64,000 nucleotides of DNA from Ceriagrion tenellum (GCA_963169105.1 OY720642.1:77354716-77418715), one strand, 5' to 3'. Numbered from the stretch's first letter, positions 10,285 through 22,890 are shown. The notes: generated from the letters alone by a model not told the origin. Numbers and translations are program-made.

Positions 10285-10560
10285 TGTTTCAGAGCGACAC
10301 AGAGCCTCATGACGCCTCACTACATCTCTAGGTCTGACAGAAGCGATAAAATAAGAGATACATTTCCGAACAGATAGGTACAAAAACTCGTTCTTTCCGC
10401 GCGCAATAAGCGACCACAATAAAAACTGAACTCCACTAAATACACCTCACCATTTCACCTCCCAAAGCCTTACAACTTTACACGGATGGTGTCCTAACAT
10501 CCCTTGCCACACGCCCATGCGGTGGCTCGCAGGGTAGTATATAGATGTTGGTTTTAGGGG
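10285..10560 (-). repeat. Interspersed repeat B, copy 2
   Basis: Reverse-complement copy of 7640-7960: the blocks CATCTCTAGGTCTGACAGAA, GCGATAAAATAAGAGA, GACCACAATAAAAA, CACCATTTCACC, GTCCTAACA and CGCAGGGTAGTATATAGATG occur in the expected reverse order. Confidence 0.8.
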
Positions 10561-12826
10561 ATAAGCACTATGTTTTTAAAAAATCACCCTTTTCGTCACC
10601 AACCGAATATATGAACTTCTTTAGAGATAATCCATCAATAATAAGAAATGAATTTCATACTGGTAATCAGATAGTATCACCAAATTTCCAAGTGCCGTTT
10701 TGGTAAAGAGCGTCTTTTTCATAAAATTTTAAGCTAAGTGTTGAATACACGTTCTAGTAGGAGTAGCAAGAAAGAAGCTAAGGTATAGTCTTTAGGAAGA
10801 GACAGGTATCGAAATTTTATATGCAGAAAATGTAAAGTTTAATACCTGAATATTTTGCTGAGAGCAGTAAAAATACCCCATAAATTTGACGTTCTCAATT
10901 AATACTCCGGCGAACGCACAATAAACGACGATGGGCATGTACCCGAGATCTACCTAATACATATGCAATAGGCAGAACTTGTAGGATGCCGATGAAAAGC
11001 TCAGGTATTCTTTCGGAATAAAAACGAAAGAGGTAGTTCTATTCCTCGCGAACAATCAGGTAGATATTTACACCCATCTTTGCACAGCGCACTGCATATA
11101 CAACCATAAAGAAACTGTCTTTCGCATCATTAAAACGGTGTTTGGCTTGCGCGGGGCTATTGAGGTTTAGGTGAGCATACTAGTCGTAAAGTTTAACGAT
11201 GGAACTACAAAGCGAGTACGCATGAGGTATGATAACTTTATGTCCACTCGATAAATTGCATTTACCTCTGATCTCTTAGGGTTATAAAATGAAAGCTTAG
11301 GTAATAACATTCCAATTCATTCAATAGATCTATTCATACGAAAACGCAAGATATGAAACAAAAAAAACTAAAGTGATTCGTGGGCAAACAGTTTTTCCTC
11401 TTAGCGATATTCCCATAATATTTCTATTACTTACATATAAACTTATTTTGGATAAAATAAAAAATAGTTTACGTTCCATTTTATTGCTCGACCACGAATA
11501 TTGCGTTACATAAAGATGCTGATTACAGTAACATTCAAATTTCTTACAGAAAAATCCTGTACAACGTGAAAAAAAACAGAAACCAATTTTCACTTCATAA
11601 GCCCATACAACTAAATCAGACCAAGAACCAAGATAGTCAGGGAAAGAAATCGCTGTACGGCCCAGTAAGAAATCAACGAGGAGTGGAGGCAGCGGGCCAG
11701 CTGTTTTGGCCGACAGGAGAGAGACACCATCCGTCACAAAATTCGAAACACAGTCGGAAAAATTTCGACGCGCAAGAATAAAACATGTACATGGAAATTT
11801 TGAAGAGAGCAGTACCAGCCATTGTAGCAGAAATTTGCGCTTAGACGCTGTGTTTTGCATTTAGTAAAAGCATGAAAATTAGAATAAAATAATTTCACAT
11901 TACTGAGGACAAAATTATCTTATTTCACCAAAAGGAAACAGTAGTAAAAGAAAAGATACACAACACTCTCTTATAAGAAGCAACTAGTTCCTATATGCGT
12001 GCAGGATGCCACTTAACTTTTTTACCCTCAACAAAGTGGAGAGAACATCATATCGACTTCGAAACCCTAATATGTTAGCTTAAAATAACACATCTTAGCG
12101 TTACTTCAGAAAACCACTTCACCTTCAAGTGAGCGAGACAGAAATCGCCATCTTCCCTAGGGTCAAAAATAATTCGGATCCCAAATTCCATTCAAGTAAA
12201 GAAATGGTTAAAATATAAGTAAATTCTCCGCAATATGAATTTTGGGAAATACCAGATAAGTGCCTTCAATCCGTCGCTAAACGTGAATCCGTAGCCTGCC
12301 CAAATGCAGCGAGGATCTCTCGCCGACTTAAGGTACTCAAAGATAACTAAAAACAAACATTTTCAAAAATCTTAAATATTATTTAATTCCACAAAATGTG
12401 GAGAAAATAAGCATTTACCGTATCTAATGAAGTTTTGTTCAACCACTGAATGCCAATGTCTTCAGTTTTAGAAAATATAGCAATTTTTTGCGAGTTACAT
12501 AAAAAACTTTGAAGTAGAATACATGGTAGAAACGGCTGTATGCAAAATATGTGTACCTCAAATTATGTCAAGAAAAATCAGTATCACGGGTAGGTATATT
12601 TGCTCAAAGGACATACTTATATTAAAGCACTTTGACATGTACTTGGACCTTTGTATCCATCACTTTTATTTTATTCTCAAAATAATTCCTGAAGTAACAA
12701 CGGTAACAAGCTCCATAGTGATTCAGAAGTATATGAAGTTCCATAAATCCAGGTGCTATAGAGTGGAAGTTCGTCATATTAAGAAAAAACAATCGCACTT
12801 TTCCAAAGATTTTTATTATAATATAT
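10561..12826. other. Long featureless AT-rich stretch
   Basis: No repeat partner was noted in the window. The longest frame is 176 residues on the minus strand (11330-11860). It is hydrophobic and Cys/Ser-rich, with no family resemblance and no splice or start context, so it is treated as chance. Confidence 0.4.
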
Positions 12827-12857
12827 AACGCGTTACGCCTCACAGAGTCATCATCAG
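12827..12857 (-). ncRNA. Hammerhead-like motif with one core substitution
   Basis: On the minus strand: CTGATGA, extra T, GACTC-TGT-GAGGC (helix II with one mismatch), then GTAAC in place of GAAAC, and GCGTT. It is followed by AATAAAAATCTTTGG, like the tails after the other motifs. The GAAA change would abolish cleavage. Confidence 0.4.
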
Positions 12858-13474
12858 AAACAAGACTACAAAGGGGGGCTGAAGAAAAGAGTTCCCCATT
12901 AGAATCATATTATTGAATCCTAGGCACATAATTCGGGCGGCCACTGTTGAATGAAAATTATTTGGGAGGAACAAACCTAACGTGGACATTGCACTGCATT
13001 CAGGTATGGACACTGACATCTTTGAGAATTCTGCACCCAAGACCATACACTTCCGCACCCTCAAGAAATTAAGTCTTCCGCCAGTTACAGATTTATGAGA
13101 GGATGCGAAAGGTTACATCTTCCAACTTTCTGAATAGAGGCAGGTAACATATCCTCGGCATCCACAATCGGATGTCGGCTTCCTTTCGACTTACACGTAA
13201 ATGAACTCGAAGGAGGAAACGAGAATTCCTTCTTTTTAACAATTGTTTTTTTAAGAGTAACTCGCAAACATCCCGTCTGTAGGCAGCGCAAATGTTCACA
13301 GGAAAGGGAGTGGCGACAATGGGGAAGCAGGAAAAGAGACAAAAGGATGTGATCCCCAAGGACACGCAAAGCTGCTTCATCATGCTTGCCGTCGCGAACG
13401 AGTGCATTGATGCCCCGCCATTCCCTTTTTGTCAACTCAAACACATTTCTGGGATAAAAGATTTGGTACTTTCC
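12858..13474. other. No recognised feature
   Basis: Probably continues the retroelement that carries the motif at 12827, judging by position only. The open frames on both strands are unrecognised. Confidence 0.3.
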
Positions 13475-13590
13475 CGGCGAATAATATGTGAAAAATTCTC
13501 TTGGGCTTCAACGGGGTGTTGGAAATATTTGGCTGTTACTAACGTTTCAACAGAGTACTCTTATGCCATCACAAAAGAATCAATACTCAC
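13475..13590 (-). mobile_element. Fragment related to the 50.7 kb foldback element
   Basis: The plus strand starts TACTTTCCCGGCGAATAA and continues through TTCTC..GGGCT, as does 50699-50745. On the minus strand a GTTGAAACGTT stretch follows AGAGTACTCTG, again of hammerhead-like style but without a good CUGANGA box. It is interpreted as a diverged end of the same element class. Confidence 0.4.
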
Positions 13591-14365
13591 ACTATTCCAA
13601 GGGCCAATTTTTATTTTACTTTATTTTGAAATAATTATGGAAAGAAGCAAAAAAATTCAGGCGTAACGGGCCGCGACCCTATGTGATGGAGAACATAAGG
13701 CATCATTGCCCCGATAGTGACGGAAGAATATTCTGCCAAAACGTTCACAGCAGCCAAATATTAAACACAATGTGTATCCCAAACGGATTTCACACGTATT
13801 TCTGGGAGTCAAATACTACCTTAACTGTAACATCTTATCCTAACTTTTTGCCTAAATATAAATTTTTCTTATTTCATGACTTTTGCTCTCTAAGATATCT
13901 TTTAAATAAATTAGCAGGATACGGAAAACTGAGGAGCAACAGGGAGAAAACGATCACCTGATTCACGCTTACGCTGCAAGAAGGCATGAAAATGGTGAAA
14001 ATTTGGCGATGGGTTTAGTCTTTAGAAAACGAGTAATCACAGCACTATTTCATTCCTAGAGTGTCACCTATGGAAATAACAAATGAACTGGAAGAATTTT
14101 AGTCGCAACGTATAATCACCCACTATCCTTCCAAATCATTGTAGTTTGATAGTTCAAGAAGTACTAGTTTTAAAATATTTCATGTAACTGAAACTCCACC
14201 GTGATTTCATATTTTAGAGACAACTTCAAAGTTCAGGCGCATCCACCAATTAAAAGCATACCACCAACTTAGATAACATATTGAGACGTTCATGCATGCA
14301 GGGAACTACAATATGGACTCTTTATTATGATGGGAGCCACTAAAGACTCGAAAGTTGCTCGCTAA
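13591..14365. other. No recognised feature
   Basis: AT-rich, with short unrecognised open frames only. Confidence 0.4.
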
Positions 14366-14700
14366 GCTTAGCTTGTTTGAGAAATTCAGAACTGGTATGT
14401 TTCAGAGCGACACAAAGAATATTATCATGACGCTGCACTACATCTCTAGGTCTGACAGAAGCGATAAAATAAGAGAGATAAATTTGACAAACAGATTAGT
14501 ACACAAACTTGTTCTTTTCGCGCACAATAGGAGACCACAATAAAAACAGCTCCACTAAATACACTCCCATAATACACGTCACCATTTCACCCCAAAACGT
14601 AATCCCTCACATTTTTACTCGGCTGATGTCCTTAAACCCCCTGCCACGCGCCCATGCGGCGGCTCTCGGGGTAGTATGGAGATGTAGATTTTACCCTAGC
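14366..14700 (-). repeat. Interspersed repeat B, copy 3
   Basis: Same landmarks and orientation as 10285-10560 (GTTTCAGAGCGACACA, CATCTCTAGGTCTGACAGAA, GACCACAATAAAAA, CACCATTTCACC, GGGGTAGTATGGAGATGTAG). It extends further left with TTCAGAACTGGT, a block also present in copy 1. Confidence 0.8.
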
Positions 14701-14924
14701 AATTCCGCAAATAAACGGCTAAGCATGGGAAATATTTACTTATAAATTCAATTTATTTGCACATATAAGCCTTACGCAATGTCTGAGTTATTGGTTATCC
14801 AAGGTGGCTTCAGTGCACATTATCTCGGATAATCAACATTAGTATTACAACGGGAAAGTGGTAAAGTTAATATCATCAGAGGGTTACTTATACTCCGAAG
14901 TTAGGAAAGTACTTAACACATATA
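14701..14924. other. No recognised feature
   Basis: AT-rich spacer between repeat B and a LINE relic. Confidence 0.3.
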
Positions 14925-15110
14925 TACGAAGTGCTCTTTTATGGCAGTAAACTTAAGAAGATAAAAGGAAGAAAAAAGAAAATAGAAGTTCATAATGTAT
15001 GTGGAGTTATCTATGTACGATGAATATCAAATGGATGGAGAGATTCACTAAAGAAGAAGTCCATAGAAGATTTGAGGAGAAAAGATGCAGGGTGAGATAT
15101 TTGCAAAGTG
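14925..15110 (+). mobile_element. Decayed LINE ORF2 C-terminal fragment
   Basis: With frame changes, the plus strand reads EVLFYGSK, KKKIEVHN, then KWMERFTKEEVHRRFEEKR. This matches the VLLYGSE..KKIEAFEMWC..WMERVTNEEV pattern seen at 63475-64000 and in family A. It is a heavily mutated piece of the region after the RT domain. Confidence 0.5.
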
Positions 15111-15255
15111 GAAGAGACAGACAAATCGTCCACTTTCTGTGAAATCACAGCCGTCTGAAAGCTAAAATGAAAATATCAAAGAATGATAGGAATTACCGAG
15201 GGAAACTTAAGGATGAAATACGTCAGGAAAATCAATTATCATTATTAGCTTATTT

Positions 15256-15580
15256 ATTCAATCCTCAATGGTTGACTGCAGCACTCATTTATAGTGTAAC
15301 TCTTCGGTGCTCTTGCAGAGATACTGTTTCACATCCCATTTTACGCGGCCTATGCATTTGTCCTTCGGTCTTACCCGCGGGGCTCTTCCTTCTACAATGT
15401 TCCGTGCTTATTTGTTCCGCCTCAAAGTGAAGTCTATCCATATGGACTTTTTCTTCCAGTTAGTACTCCATATGGTTCTCTCCTATTTTACTCTCCTTTC
15501 CACTTTCTCATTTCTGATATCATCCATTTACTTGATCATCAAAATCCACCTTTAGTACCAATTTTCTTAAGACTACAAAT
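15256..15580 (-). mobile_element. LINE 3'-end fragment related to family A
   Basis: It begins on the plus strand with ATTCAATCCTCAATGG and TTGACTGCAGCAC, the reverse complement of the family A 3' terminus. It continues with a body (TCCATATGGACTTTTTC, CTTTCCACTTTCTCATTTC) that has diverged beyond easy alignment. Probably a sister family, pointing away from the copy at 15766. Confidence 0.5.
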
Positions 15581-15758
15581 ACTTCAGTCGCGTCTTTCCA
15601 AAGGTCCATTTCATTTATCTATGTGATGCAACACTCCACACGACAAGAGACGTCGAATTGATAAAACGAAGGCACTAAGCGGTTAGCCGATAGGAAATGG
15701 AGAGGTGTATCCAACCAAGTTTCTGATCCATGCCTAATAATATTTACCACCACCTACA
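15581..15758. other. Spacer, no recognised feature
   Basis: Short non-coding stretch ahead of the LINE insertion point. Confidence 0.3.
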
Positions 15759-16465
15759 TGAGAGAGTTCTCCAAGAATACAACATGAAAATAAATACGGC
15801 GAAGAACAAAATTATAGTATGCGGAAGAAAGAAGCTGAATTCAGAAGTCACCCTAAGAGGAAAGAAATTAGAACGAGTGGATTCCTTCGCCTATCTCGGA
15901 AGTACCATCAAGTGGGACGGAAGAAGATCAACGGACTTCAAGCGAAAAATAGCCCAAGCACAGAAGGCGTTCAGGGGAAAAAGACCACTGCTGTGCTCAA
16001 AGAAGATAGGACCACAAACCAGGAAACAGTACGTGAAAAAATTCGTGTGGAGCGTGGTACTTTATGGATCAAAAGCATGGAACATTGATAAAGCTGACCA
16101 GAAAATACTAGAAGCCTCCGAAACCTGGTGCTGGAGGAGAATGCTGAAGATACAATGGACGGACAACATTGGAAATGATGAAGTATACAGAAGAGAAGAG
16201 GACCATATGTAACCCCATAGAAATAAGAACAAGATTGACTGGATACACACTGAGACACAATGAATTTGTGAAGAACATAATTAAAGGTAATATAGAAGGG
16301 AAAAGTCTCCAGAGGAAGATCGAGGAATAAGTTCATGGACGGATAAAGATGAAAGTACATAGGAAGAGATATCAGGAGGTAAGGGAACTAGCAATAGATA
16401 AGGAAGGGTGGAGGGCTGCAGTCAACCAATCCTAGGATTGAACGACCAATGAATGACGTGAGAGA
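15759..16465 (+). mobile_element. LINE family A, 5'-truncated copy with ORF2 C-terminus
   Basis: This is the 3' part of a non-LTR retrotransposon. An open frame of about 150 codons (to 16212) encodes the end of the reverse transcriptase and what follows: LQEYNMKINTAKNK, VDSFAYLGSTIKWDGRR, KKFVWSVVLYGSKAWN, ETWCWRRMLKIQW. After a frameshift near 16210 the tail continues IRTRLTGYTLRHNEFVKNII and GWRAAVNQS to the 3' end. The pattern is that of RTE-type LINEs with an APE endonuclease. The catalytic FADD box is missing because the copy is truncated at about 15766. TGAGAGA occurs at both ends (15759-15765, 16459-16465), a possible 7 bp target duplication. Confidence 0.85.
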
Positions 16466-16867
16466 CAGCCCTTCAGCCAGCCAGTCAATCATCTTCGTTG
16501 GCAGTGGCGCATCGGCGGGCGTCGATGGCACAGCGTCCCGCCGTTTGAGCGCCGGCGCTTCTCCAGTGCGTCTCTCCGTGTCACTCCCTTTCCGACGGGG
16601 AACCGGGAAGCTCTTTTTAAAAGCGCCTTGTCTCACGCACGTGAGGCGACTATTCCTCTGATGCCACCACTCCCTTCACTCCGTAAACCTCCGCCTACTT
16701 CCCTCACTCGTGACTGTCACAACTCTAAGGAGAGAGGTTCTAACTACACGGAGCAGTTACCAAGGCGGGATAAACACGGCTACCTCCTTGAGCATCGCAT
16801 ACCACTAGTAAGTACTTATAAGTTACTACATAGGATTACTTATTTAGGTCAGTCCTTGGACGTTAAA
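16466..16867. promoter_or_regulatory. GC-rich segment trapped between two LINE 3' ends
   Basis: About 400 bp of CpG-containing DNA (e.g. GCGCCGGCGCTT near 16550) with TCTTTTTAAAAGCGCC, an E-box CACGTG near 16638, and a donor-like AGTAAGT at 16807. It could be an old first exon or promoter, but no transcript evidence exists and no protein was recognised. Confidence 0.25.
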
Positions 16868-17140
16868 TCCTAAGATTGGTTGACTGCAGACTTCCACCAA
16901 TCCCTATCTCTTCCAATAAACTTTCCTCTCTTTATGTGGTCAATGAACTAATTCCTGGGTCTTCCTCTGGGGATTTGTCCCTCTATTTTACCTTCAATTA
17001 TGATCTTCACAAACCCATTGTGTTTCAGGGTGTTTCCAATCCATCTGGTTCTTCTTTCATCTATGGTGTTCCATATGGTCCTTTCCTCTTCTACTTTTCT
17101 GTACACTTCACTTCTTATTTTGCCCGTCCACTTGGTGCAT
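16868..17140 (-). mobile_element. LINE family A, 3' fragment
   Basis: The reverse complement matches the last ~270 bp of family A. On the plus strand it starts AATCCTAAGATTGGTTGACT, then GGGTCTTCCTCTGGGGA, CACAAACCCATTGTGTTTCA, and ends in GTACACTTCA..TTATTTTG. It is oriented tail to tail with the copy at 15766-16458. Confidence 0.85.
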
Positions 17141-19335
17141 TCGCTTAATCGGCACCATTAATAAATTAAGCCCGTGAATTATGAATTAATGAAACGTGAG
17201 CAATTTCACAAGATAGGTACTTCATATATTTGTTAGCTCCAGGCTTCAAATTGCAAGGCAAGAAACTACTTCAGAAGCGGAGATCGATTTCACCACGTTT
17301 GCCTCATTTTAACAGAGAATACTGGGCGAAAGTAGTTACTGCTATTTCAAGGCGATTGGATTAACCTTCAGAACTTTATTAAATATCAGCAGGCATCAAT
17401 ACATTGCATATAATATATAATTAACAACCAGTTTATTACATGCTGCATTAATATGTTTCACTTTCTCACCGCCTATTTTCTCGCAGTAAAACAGAAACTG
17501 AAAGCGTGGATTAATAGTGCACCTATTTGGGACGAAGGTCTTTAATATGTTACAGAACTCATGTTTTGAAAATTGAATAATTATATTGAAGTGTTTATAA
17601 GATATAATAATTCTTATTTCAGTTTTCGAGTTGCACACCTTGAAGTTACTCGCTACGCAATTTTCTGAGTTTTGTCTCAACAGATAGCAACGAAAAATAT
17701 CTTCTAACTTTGGATCGACTTTATTTGGCGTACGTGCCTTAGTCTTTAATGGAGGTGACTAAGAACAGAGGTTGTTTGTGTGGTTGAAGAAGATTTCGGC
17801 TGAAAAAACTTGTCGGGTGAGACCCTCCATTTGTAACATATATTGGCTGTTTTCCTAAGTGTGTATTGGTCTACACAAAACTGGAAAAAATCTCAGGACA
17901 TCTAGTTTGGCTAGAAAGGCTACTATTTGAGATGCCGGAGAGATTTTTAACATGTATGCGTTCGAGAAAAAAATCCTTGAGGCAGGTTTATTATATGAGA
18001 GTGAAGTAAATTTTAAAAATTTTATGATTAAATTTTAGGATAGGCATAATTTCGTAAAGAAGGGAAGAAATTTTAGTAGAATTCCATGAATTTCACCTGA
18101 GTTTTTAACTACGATCAAAGCCCCTTCTACTCTTTTACTAAGAACTAAATATGCCTAAATAATTTTACTTTTTTCATAATTTTGCAACCTTTTCAATGGT
18201 TGCAATTTCCTGATGCCGGTAAAGGAACAGTATAAGTAGAGAATACGCGATGAGTTAAGTGCTCACCGTTTTGCTCACCATTATCCTATTCAGCATCTTC
18301 CAAATGTTACCCACTGGCTCGGAAAAGTCCAATGGCCAATCAACATCCAATTTAACCGATTTGAATTGATGTTAAATTATGCTGTAAAAGCGAATACTCT
18401 GGTATTAATGAGATAATGAAAGAAGGGTAGTTCATCAGCAGGGTCACAGACCGAATATTTTCATCCCATAAAGGCACAATAACTTAGACAAAATAGTTTA
18501 CAGTTTACAATTCTTCTTAAGGACAGCATTCGATTACTTCACCCCCAAGTTCCCATTTACTATTATACTCATCAGGACTACTTCACTACTGAGCGAAAGG
18601 CAGTATAAGGCCCAAAATAATTAAGCCATTATAAAACGCAATCTACTCGGGGATGCTTACGTTTATGGCTCTTTATTTGTAGATGCAACTGCGGATAATT
18701 AGTGAGTATTGCTGGCGTCCCAGAATCGGCAGTATAAAACATTCCGGGCTGGCAGAGATTCGAAGTTTTCCTCGAAACAATTTCGTCAACTGCAATTTCC
18801 TCTCTGCTTCATTTCTTAAAGGAAGGAGGGAGTTACAAAATAAATTACTGCCGAAATGACGAAGAATGAGATCTTTTTGTACAGGCAAATATTACGGAAT
18901 CTCTTCCCACATGCTAGCGCACATTTTGAAGGCAATAACACGTATCCCGTGGAATAATAATGTATTCAAGATTAATGTTTTCAAGAACTTCTGAGATGTA
19001 TGATAAATGTGTATTTAAACTTATGTACAACTATGTGCTGTCTCAGAGGTTTAGCACAAGTAATATGATGGCAACGTGACCCAAGCATAGAAAAGGAACC
19101 TCAGATTAATGATGTAACAATAGCGAGCAAACTATATTCAACATAAATTATGTGACATCATGCACGACAAAGAAATGAGCACACCAATAAGGATGAATGA
19201 TTCTTGGAGACGTTTACGACACATTTTTGTTAGAAATTTTGCGTCAGAATTTAAGTCTCTATCGATGTACGCGTTATTGTATTGATCAAAATTACAAATC
19301 ATGGATGAAATGATAACCAAAGTCCGATAAGTGCC
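17141..19335. other. Long AT-rich stretch without recognised features
   Basis: Short open frames only (17396-17680, 18673-18888, both minus). No repeats were matched elsewhere in the window. Confidence 0.4.
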
Positions 19336-19600
19336 CTTACTTGTCATTACACCGGTTGTGGGAAGTTCCACTCTTCGGGACGGTATTGTAGATCAGGCGC
19401 AGTTGGCTCGGCAATGGAGAGTGTATCCGTGCAATACATTGCCTGTAGAACAAGAAGAAGCTCATTGCTGAGATATAAGACACGGTTGGGTTTTCTGCAT
19501 TTACTTGGTGGTACCCATTTTCACTGCGCATTATCTTGAAAAAACACTCCCTATGTTTTGTAAATTGTGGTAGTGTTGCTATCAACCAAATTTTGCATTA
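19336..19600 (+). repeat. Repeat C, copy 1 (uninterrupted)
   Basis: It aligns with 33825-34200: shared blocks GTGC.CTTACTTGTCA, GAAGTTCC, ATCAGGCGC, TTGGCTCGGC, TATCCGTG.AATA.ATTGCCTGT, TTTACTTGGTGG and AAAAAACACTCCCTATG. This copy lacks the 111 bp foldback inserted in copy 2, so it shows the pre-insertion state. Confidence 0.8.
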
Positions 19601-19609
19601 GCACCGGGA

Positions 19610-19975
19610 TTTAGTAAGACTTGATTTTGACACATACAACCAGCAAAATCAAATTAGCATTTACACCTTTTCAGAGATTTTAAATGGAATTATATGAGGT
19701 ATTCACTAAAAAGTGCACCCGGCAATTACTTAAACCAAACTTTCCGTCACTTGATTTTTGAGTTAACATCATAATTGATGATGATGAATATGGCTCCGGT
19801 ATGAACTATTGAGTCTTGAGAATCGACGATATTTCTGTTGAGTATGCCTCTGCGTAAAGGAGGGATACATTTCCAGGAAAGAACCACGACAGTTCCACGT
19901 TATACTTTAATTTGTCACGATCAGGTTTCACTGTAAAGCAGCACCATCATGTGGCACCATAGGAAATACATGCAA
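19610..19975 (+). repeat. Repeat D, copy 1
   Basis: It aligns with the two halves of 22925-23535 (blocks CAAATTAGCA.TTACACC, CACTAAAAAGT, CCGTCACTTGAT, ATATGGCTCCGGTATGAAC, GAATCGACGATAT, GGAGGG, CAATTTGTCACGA-like end). This copy is continuous where copy 2 has about 240 extra bases. Confidence 0.75.
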
Positions 19976-22689
19976 AAGGAATTGCTTTCTATACGTATGA
20001 GAATTAGTCAAACATAACAACAATTTGCATCTTCAACCAAGCCTGCCTATGGATCGCAAATATGAAATGATTGTCAGAATCAATACAAGAAAATTCATAG
20101 CAAGACCCCAAAATTATAAGAATTAAAACATTGGAAGAAGAGACAAATATGTGTATTTTCAGGATACGCAAGTGTCCCTCACTAATTACAGATAAAAATT
20201 GAACTCTGAAAATATGAATTTACTAAATTTGAAAACAATTTAATTCGATTAAATTTAAAATAAGCGAAATTTTGGACAAAATATGGCTGAGCACAAGTAG
20301 AAAACCAAATTTTTTTACGAGCAATTTGTGTTCTAAATTACGTTTGTCATTACTCAGTCATCAGTGCCTACTAAGAAACTATCTTCCGACTGGCACCAAA
20401 CGTTTATTAAATTACTCATATATCACCCAACATATTAAAATTACATAAAAATAAAATAACTTTGTAGATATCTAAAGATATGAATCACGGGTCAACATAG
20501 AAAATATCCCGATAACTGTCATTTCAGCAAGTGGAAAGGAAGTTATTAAGAGTAATGTACTTTATTGTTAGAGATAGGGATATATTTAAGTATTATTTAG
20601 GTGATTAAGTAATAAAGCGATGGACTTGAATGCTGGACCTTAGCTAGCCTCACTATCAGTAAGACCTTAGAATTTATAATGTATTTCTTGTGACCGTCAA
20701 TCACCCGCAAAGGATGTTCCGAACTCATAGCTCGATGGCATAGTTACTCTCAAGCACAAAACTCATCTTAGTAATCACAGACTGGAGAATTAAGCTTCGT
20801 TCATCTATAAGAGTGCTAAAATGTTCAAACGAATTAAAATTATTTAAATTTTACATGAGAGGTTTTCCACTATAATTGTTTGGCGAAACTAATTGCTTAA
20901 AGTAAACATAATTCCGAAAGATTTCCTTTATGTTCTATGAACATATTCTCATCAATCTAATATACATGTTGTACACCATTCAATCAACCAGGATTAACAT
21001 GGAAGATATTCATGTTTATGCATTATGAAAAGGTGCTAAATGAGTTAAATCTGCATAGAGGCCGAATCAAAATAAGTAATTATACGACAGTATCGCCAGT
21101 GAACTGGTAGTCTCAAAAGACTATTTGCTGCTGGAAAGCAGAATAAGACAACAAAGTTCTTTTCTAACATCTCCCACTAATCCTTGCATTCTCATTTATC
21201 ACCGCATTTAAGCGGTCCCTCACACATTGTCAATGGTGTGTAAAACTCAACATAATCGTTGTCTCACGCTCTTCCACCAATTTCATCCATGGAATTTGCG
21301 GCCAAACTAATTCTCTCATAGTAATCACTCGTCTGTCATGAATCTACTCGAAGAAATTATTTAAATCCAAGAGGTTGTTTCTTTAAAAATAAGCAAATTT
21401 AGCTGTCCAGAATCACAATAGCTCATTAATGTAACATAAAATTTATTATTTTTTGTGCCACACCATTTCTCTTCACTTTTCTCTCCTAGACTTGCCATGT
21501 ATAATTTGTCAGATATTCCAAGCCCACCACATCTGGACGATGATTACTATAATCCTGAAACCTCCAAACTAATAAGTCTAAGCATGCTCACTATAGGCAA
21601 TACATTGGAAAGAGCAACTTAATTCAATATTTCACACTTGTGTTTAGAACCCTCTTTGAGGCGTCCGCAACCAGCGCAACAATATTTGCGGTATTCAGAC
21701 CTTTCAGAACATTGAAATCTTATAGTTAATTCCTTCGATTTTGAGCATTTTCTATGCATTTAGGCATTTAAGCATCTTTTAAGCATTCACCCTTGAAACA
21801 GTTATTATATCCATTTTTTAACTCTTCTTAGCCAGTTAATAACATTGCAGTACATTTCCTTTTTTCAGTGATTAAATAACTCATCTTTATCCCATAAAAC
21901 TCTCGGCAGAGGCATCAGTTTTTAATTATCTTTTCTACACCATACATGGAAAGTATACAGGACTTGCCGTGAGGCCTGGGGAGCATCGCCCGAAAGATGA
22001 TGGGATTACCGATGAAAAAAAACCGAACCATGAAAATTCTAAATTGAGGCGAACGAGAAAGACGCTACCTACGCTTTAGATTCCACAGGAAGCTCAAATC
22101 AAACTATATGCCTCGTAATCAACGTTCTCATATCCATATGTGAAAATAACATGTTAAAGGGAATAATATTCTATGAAAGAAAACGATGCTGAAATGACGC
22201 AAAAATTTCAAAGTGCTCTTGAAACAATGCAAATAATATGGGGAATATAGTGCACTTCACTATGTAAAATGTATCAAAAACTTCGAAAAACAGAAGTCAA
22301 TAAGAATCCAATTGGACGAATATACCCCTATGAGCATTGGACCACACACGATCGAAAAAGAGAAAAAAATAATCTAAAACGTTCTAGTAACTCGTTTCGT
22401 ATGACCTTCATGAAATAGCTATTATGGTAACTGCCGTCTAATTGGTATATTTTACATATAATTTTCACAGTTATTCGAACGAAAAAGATTAAATGAACGC
22501 ACGGGTCACCGTTTTACAATTTACATGTATTCGTGTATTAAGATATCACAAAAGCATAATATTGGCTAATTGTAATTTAAATGTTGTCATGACTAATAAA
22601 ATGATGAATATTCTTTCTCGCAAAGGGCAATGTGGATTATATTTCTAATCCCAACACCATTCATAGGAGGAAGAAAGGTGATGGAATAT
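19976..22689. other. Long AT-rich stretch without recognised features
   Basis: No open frame above about 60 codons, no tRNA-like head and no repeat partner recognised in about 2.7 kb. Confidence 0.4.
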
Positions 22690-22890
22690 TGGCCAATGAC
22701 GCCATAATAATTATATTCTATAAAACACATGATATAGTACAACTGAGCAAATCATTTAGATGTGTGAACGATTCTTATACCACACATTTATCTGTTAACC
22801 TAATGAAACATAGCAGAATCTTTCTAACCAACAGAGGGCATAAAGTGTTCTTTAACATTTGATGGAAAGTATACACAGAACATACAAAGT
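22690..22890 (+). repeat. Repeat E, copy 1
   Basis: Direct partner of 23525-23725, about 830 bp downstream: shared CATGATATAG, GAGCAAATCA.TTAGA, GAACGATTCT, GGGCATAAA.TGTT and ACATTTGAT.GAAAGTATACAC. Together with repeat D copy 2 this suggests a diverged tandem duplication. Confidence 0.7.

Noticed and set aside
11330..11860. 176-codon minus-strand frame in AT-rich DNA
   Set aside because: A frame this long has a modest but real chance of arising somewhere in 64 kb across six phases; no motif, no splice context and no repeat support.
13292..13666. 124-codon plus frame and overlapping minus frames
   Set aside because: No family resemblance; the 3' part overlaps repeat DNA related to the foldback element.
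18565..18600. CTGATGA on the minus strand with a nearby GAAC
   Set aside because: The GAAA box and helix II are missing, so it does not meet even the relaxed hammerhead pattern.
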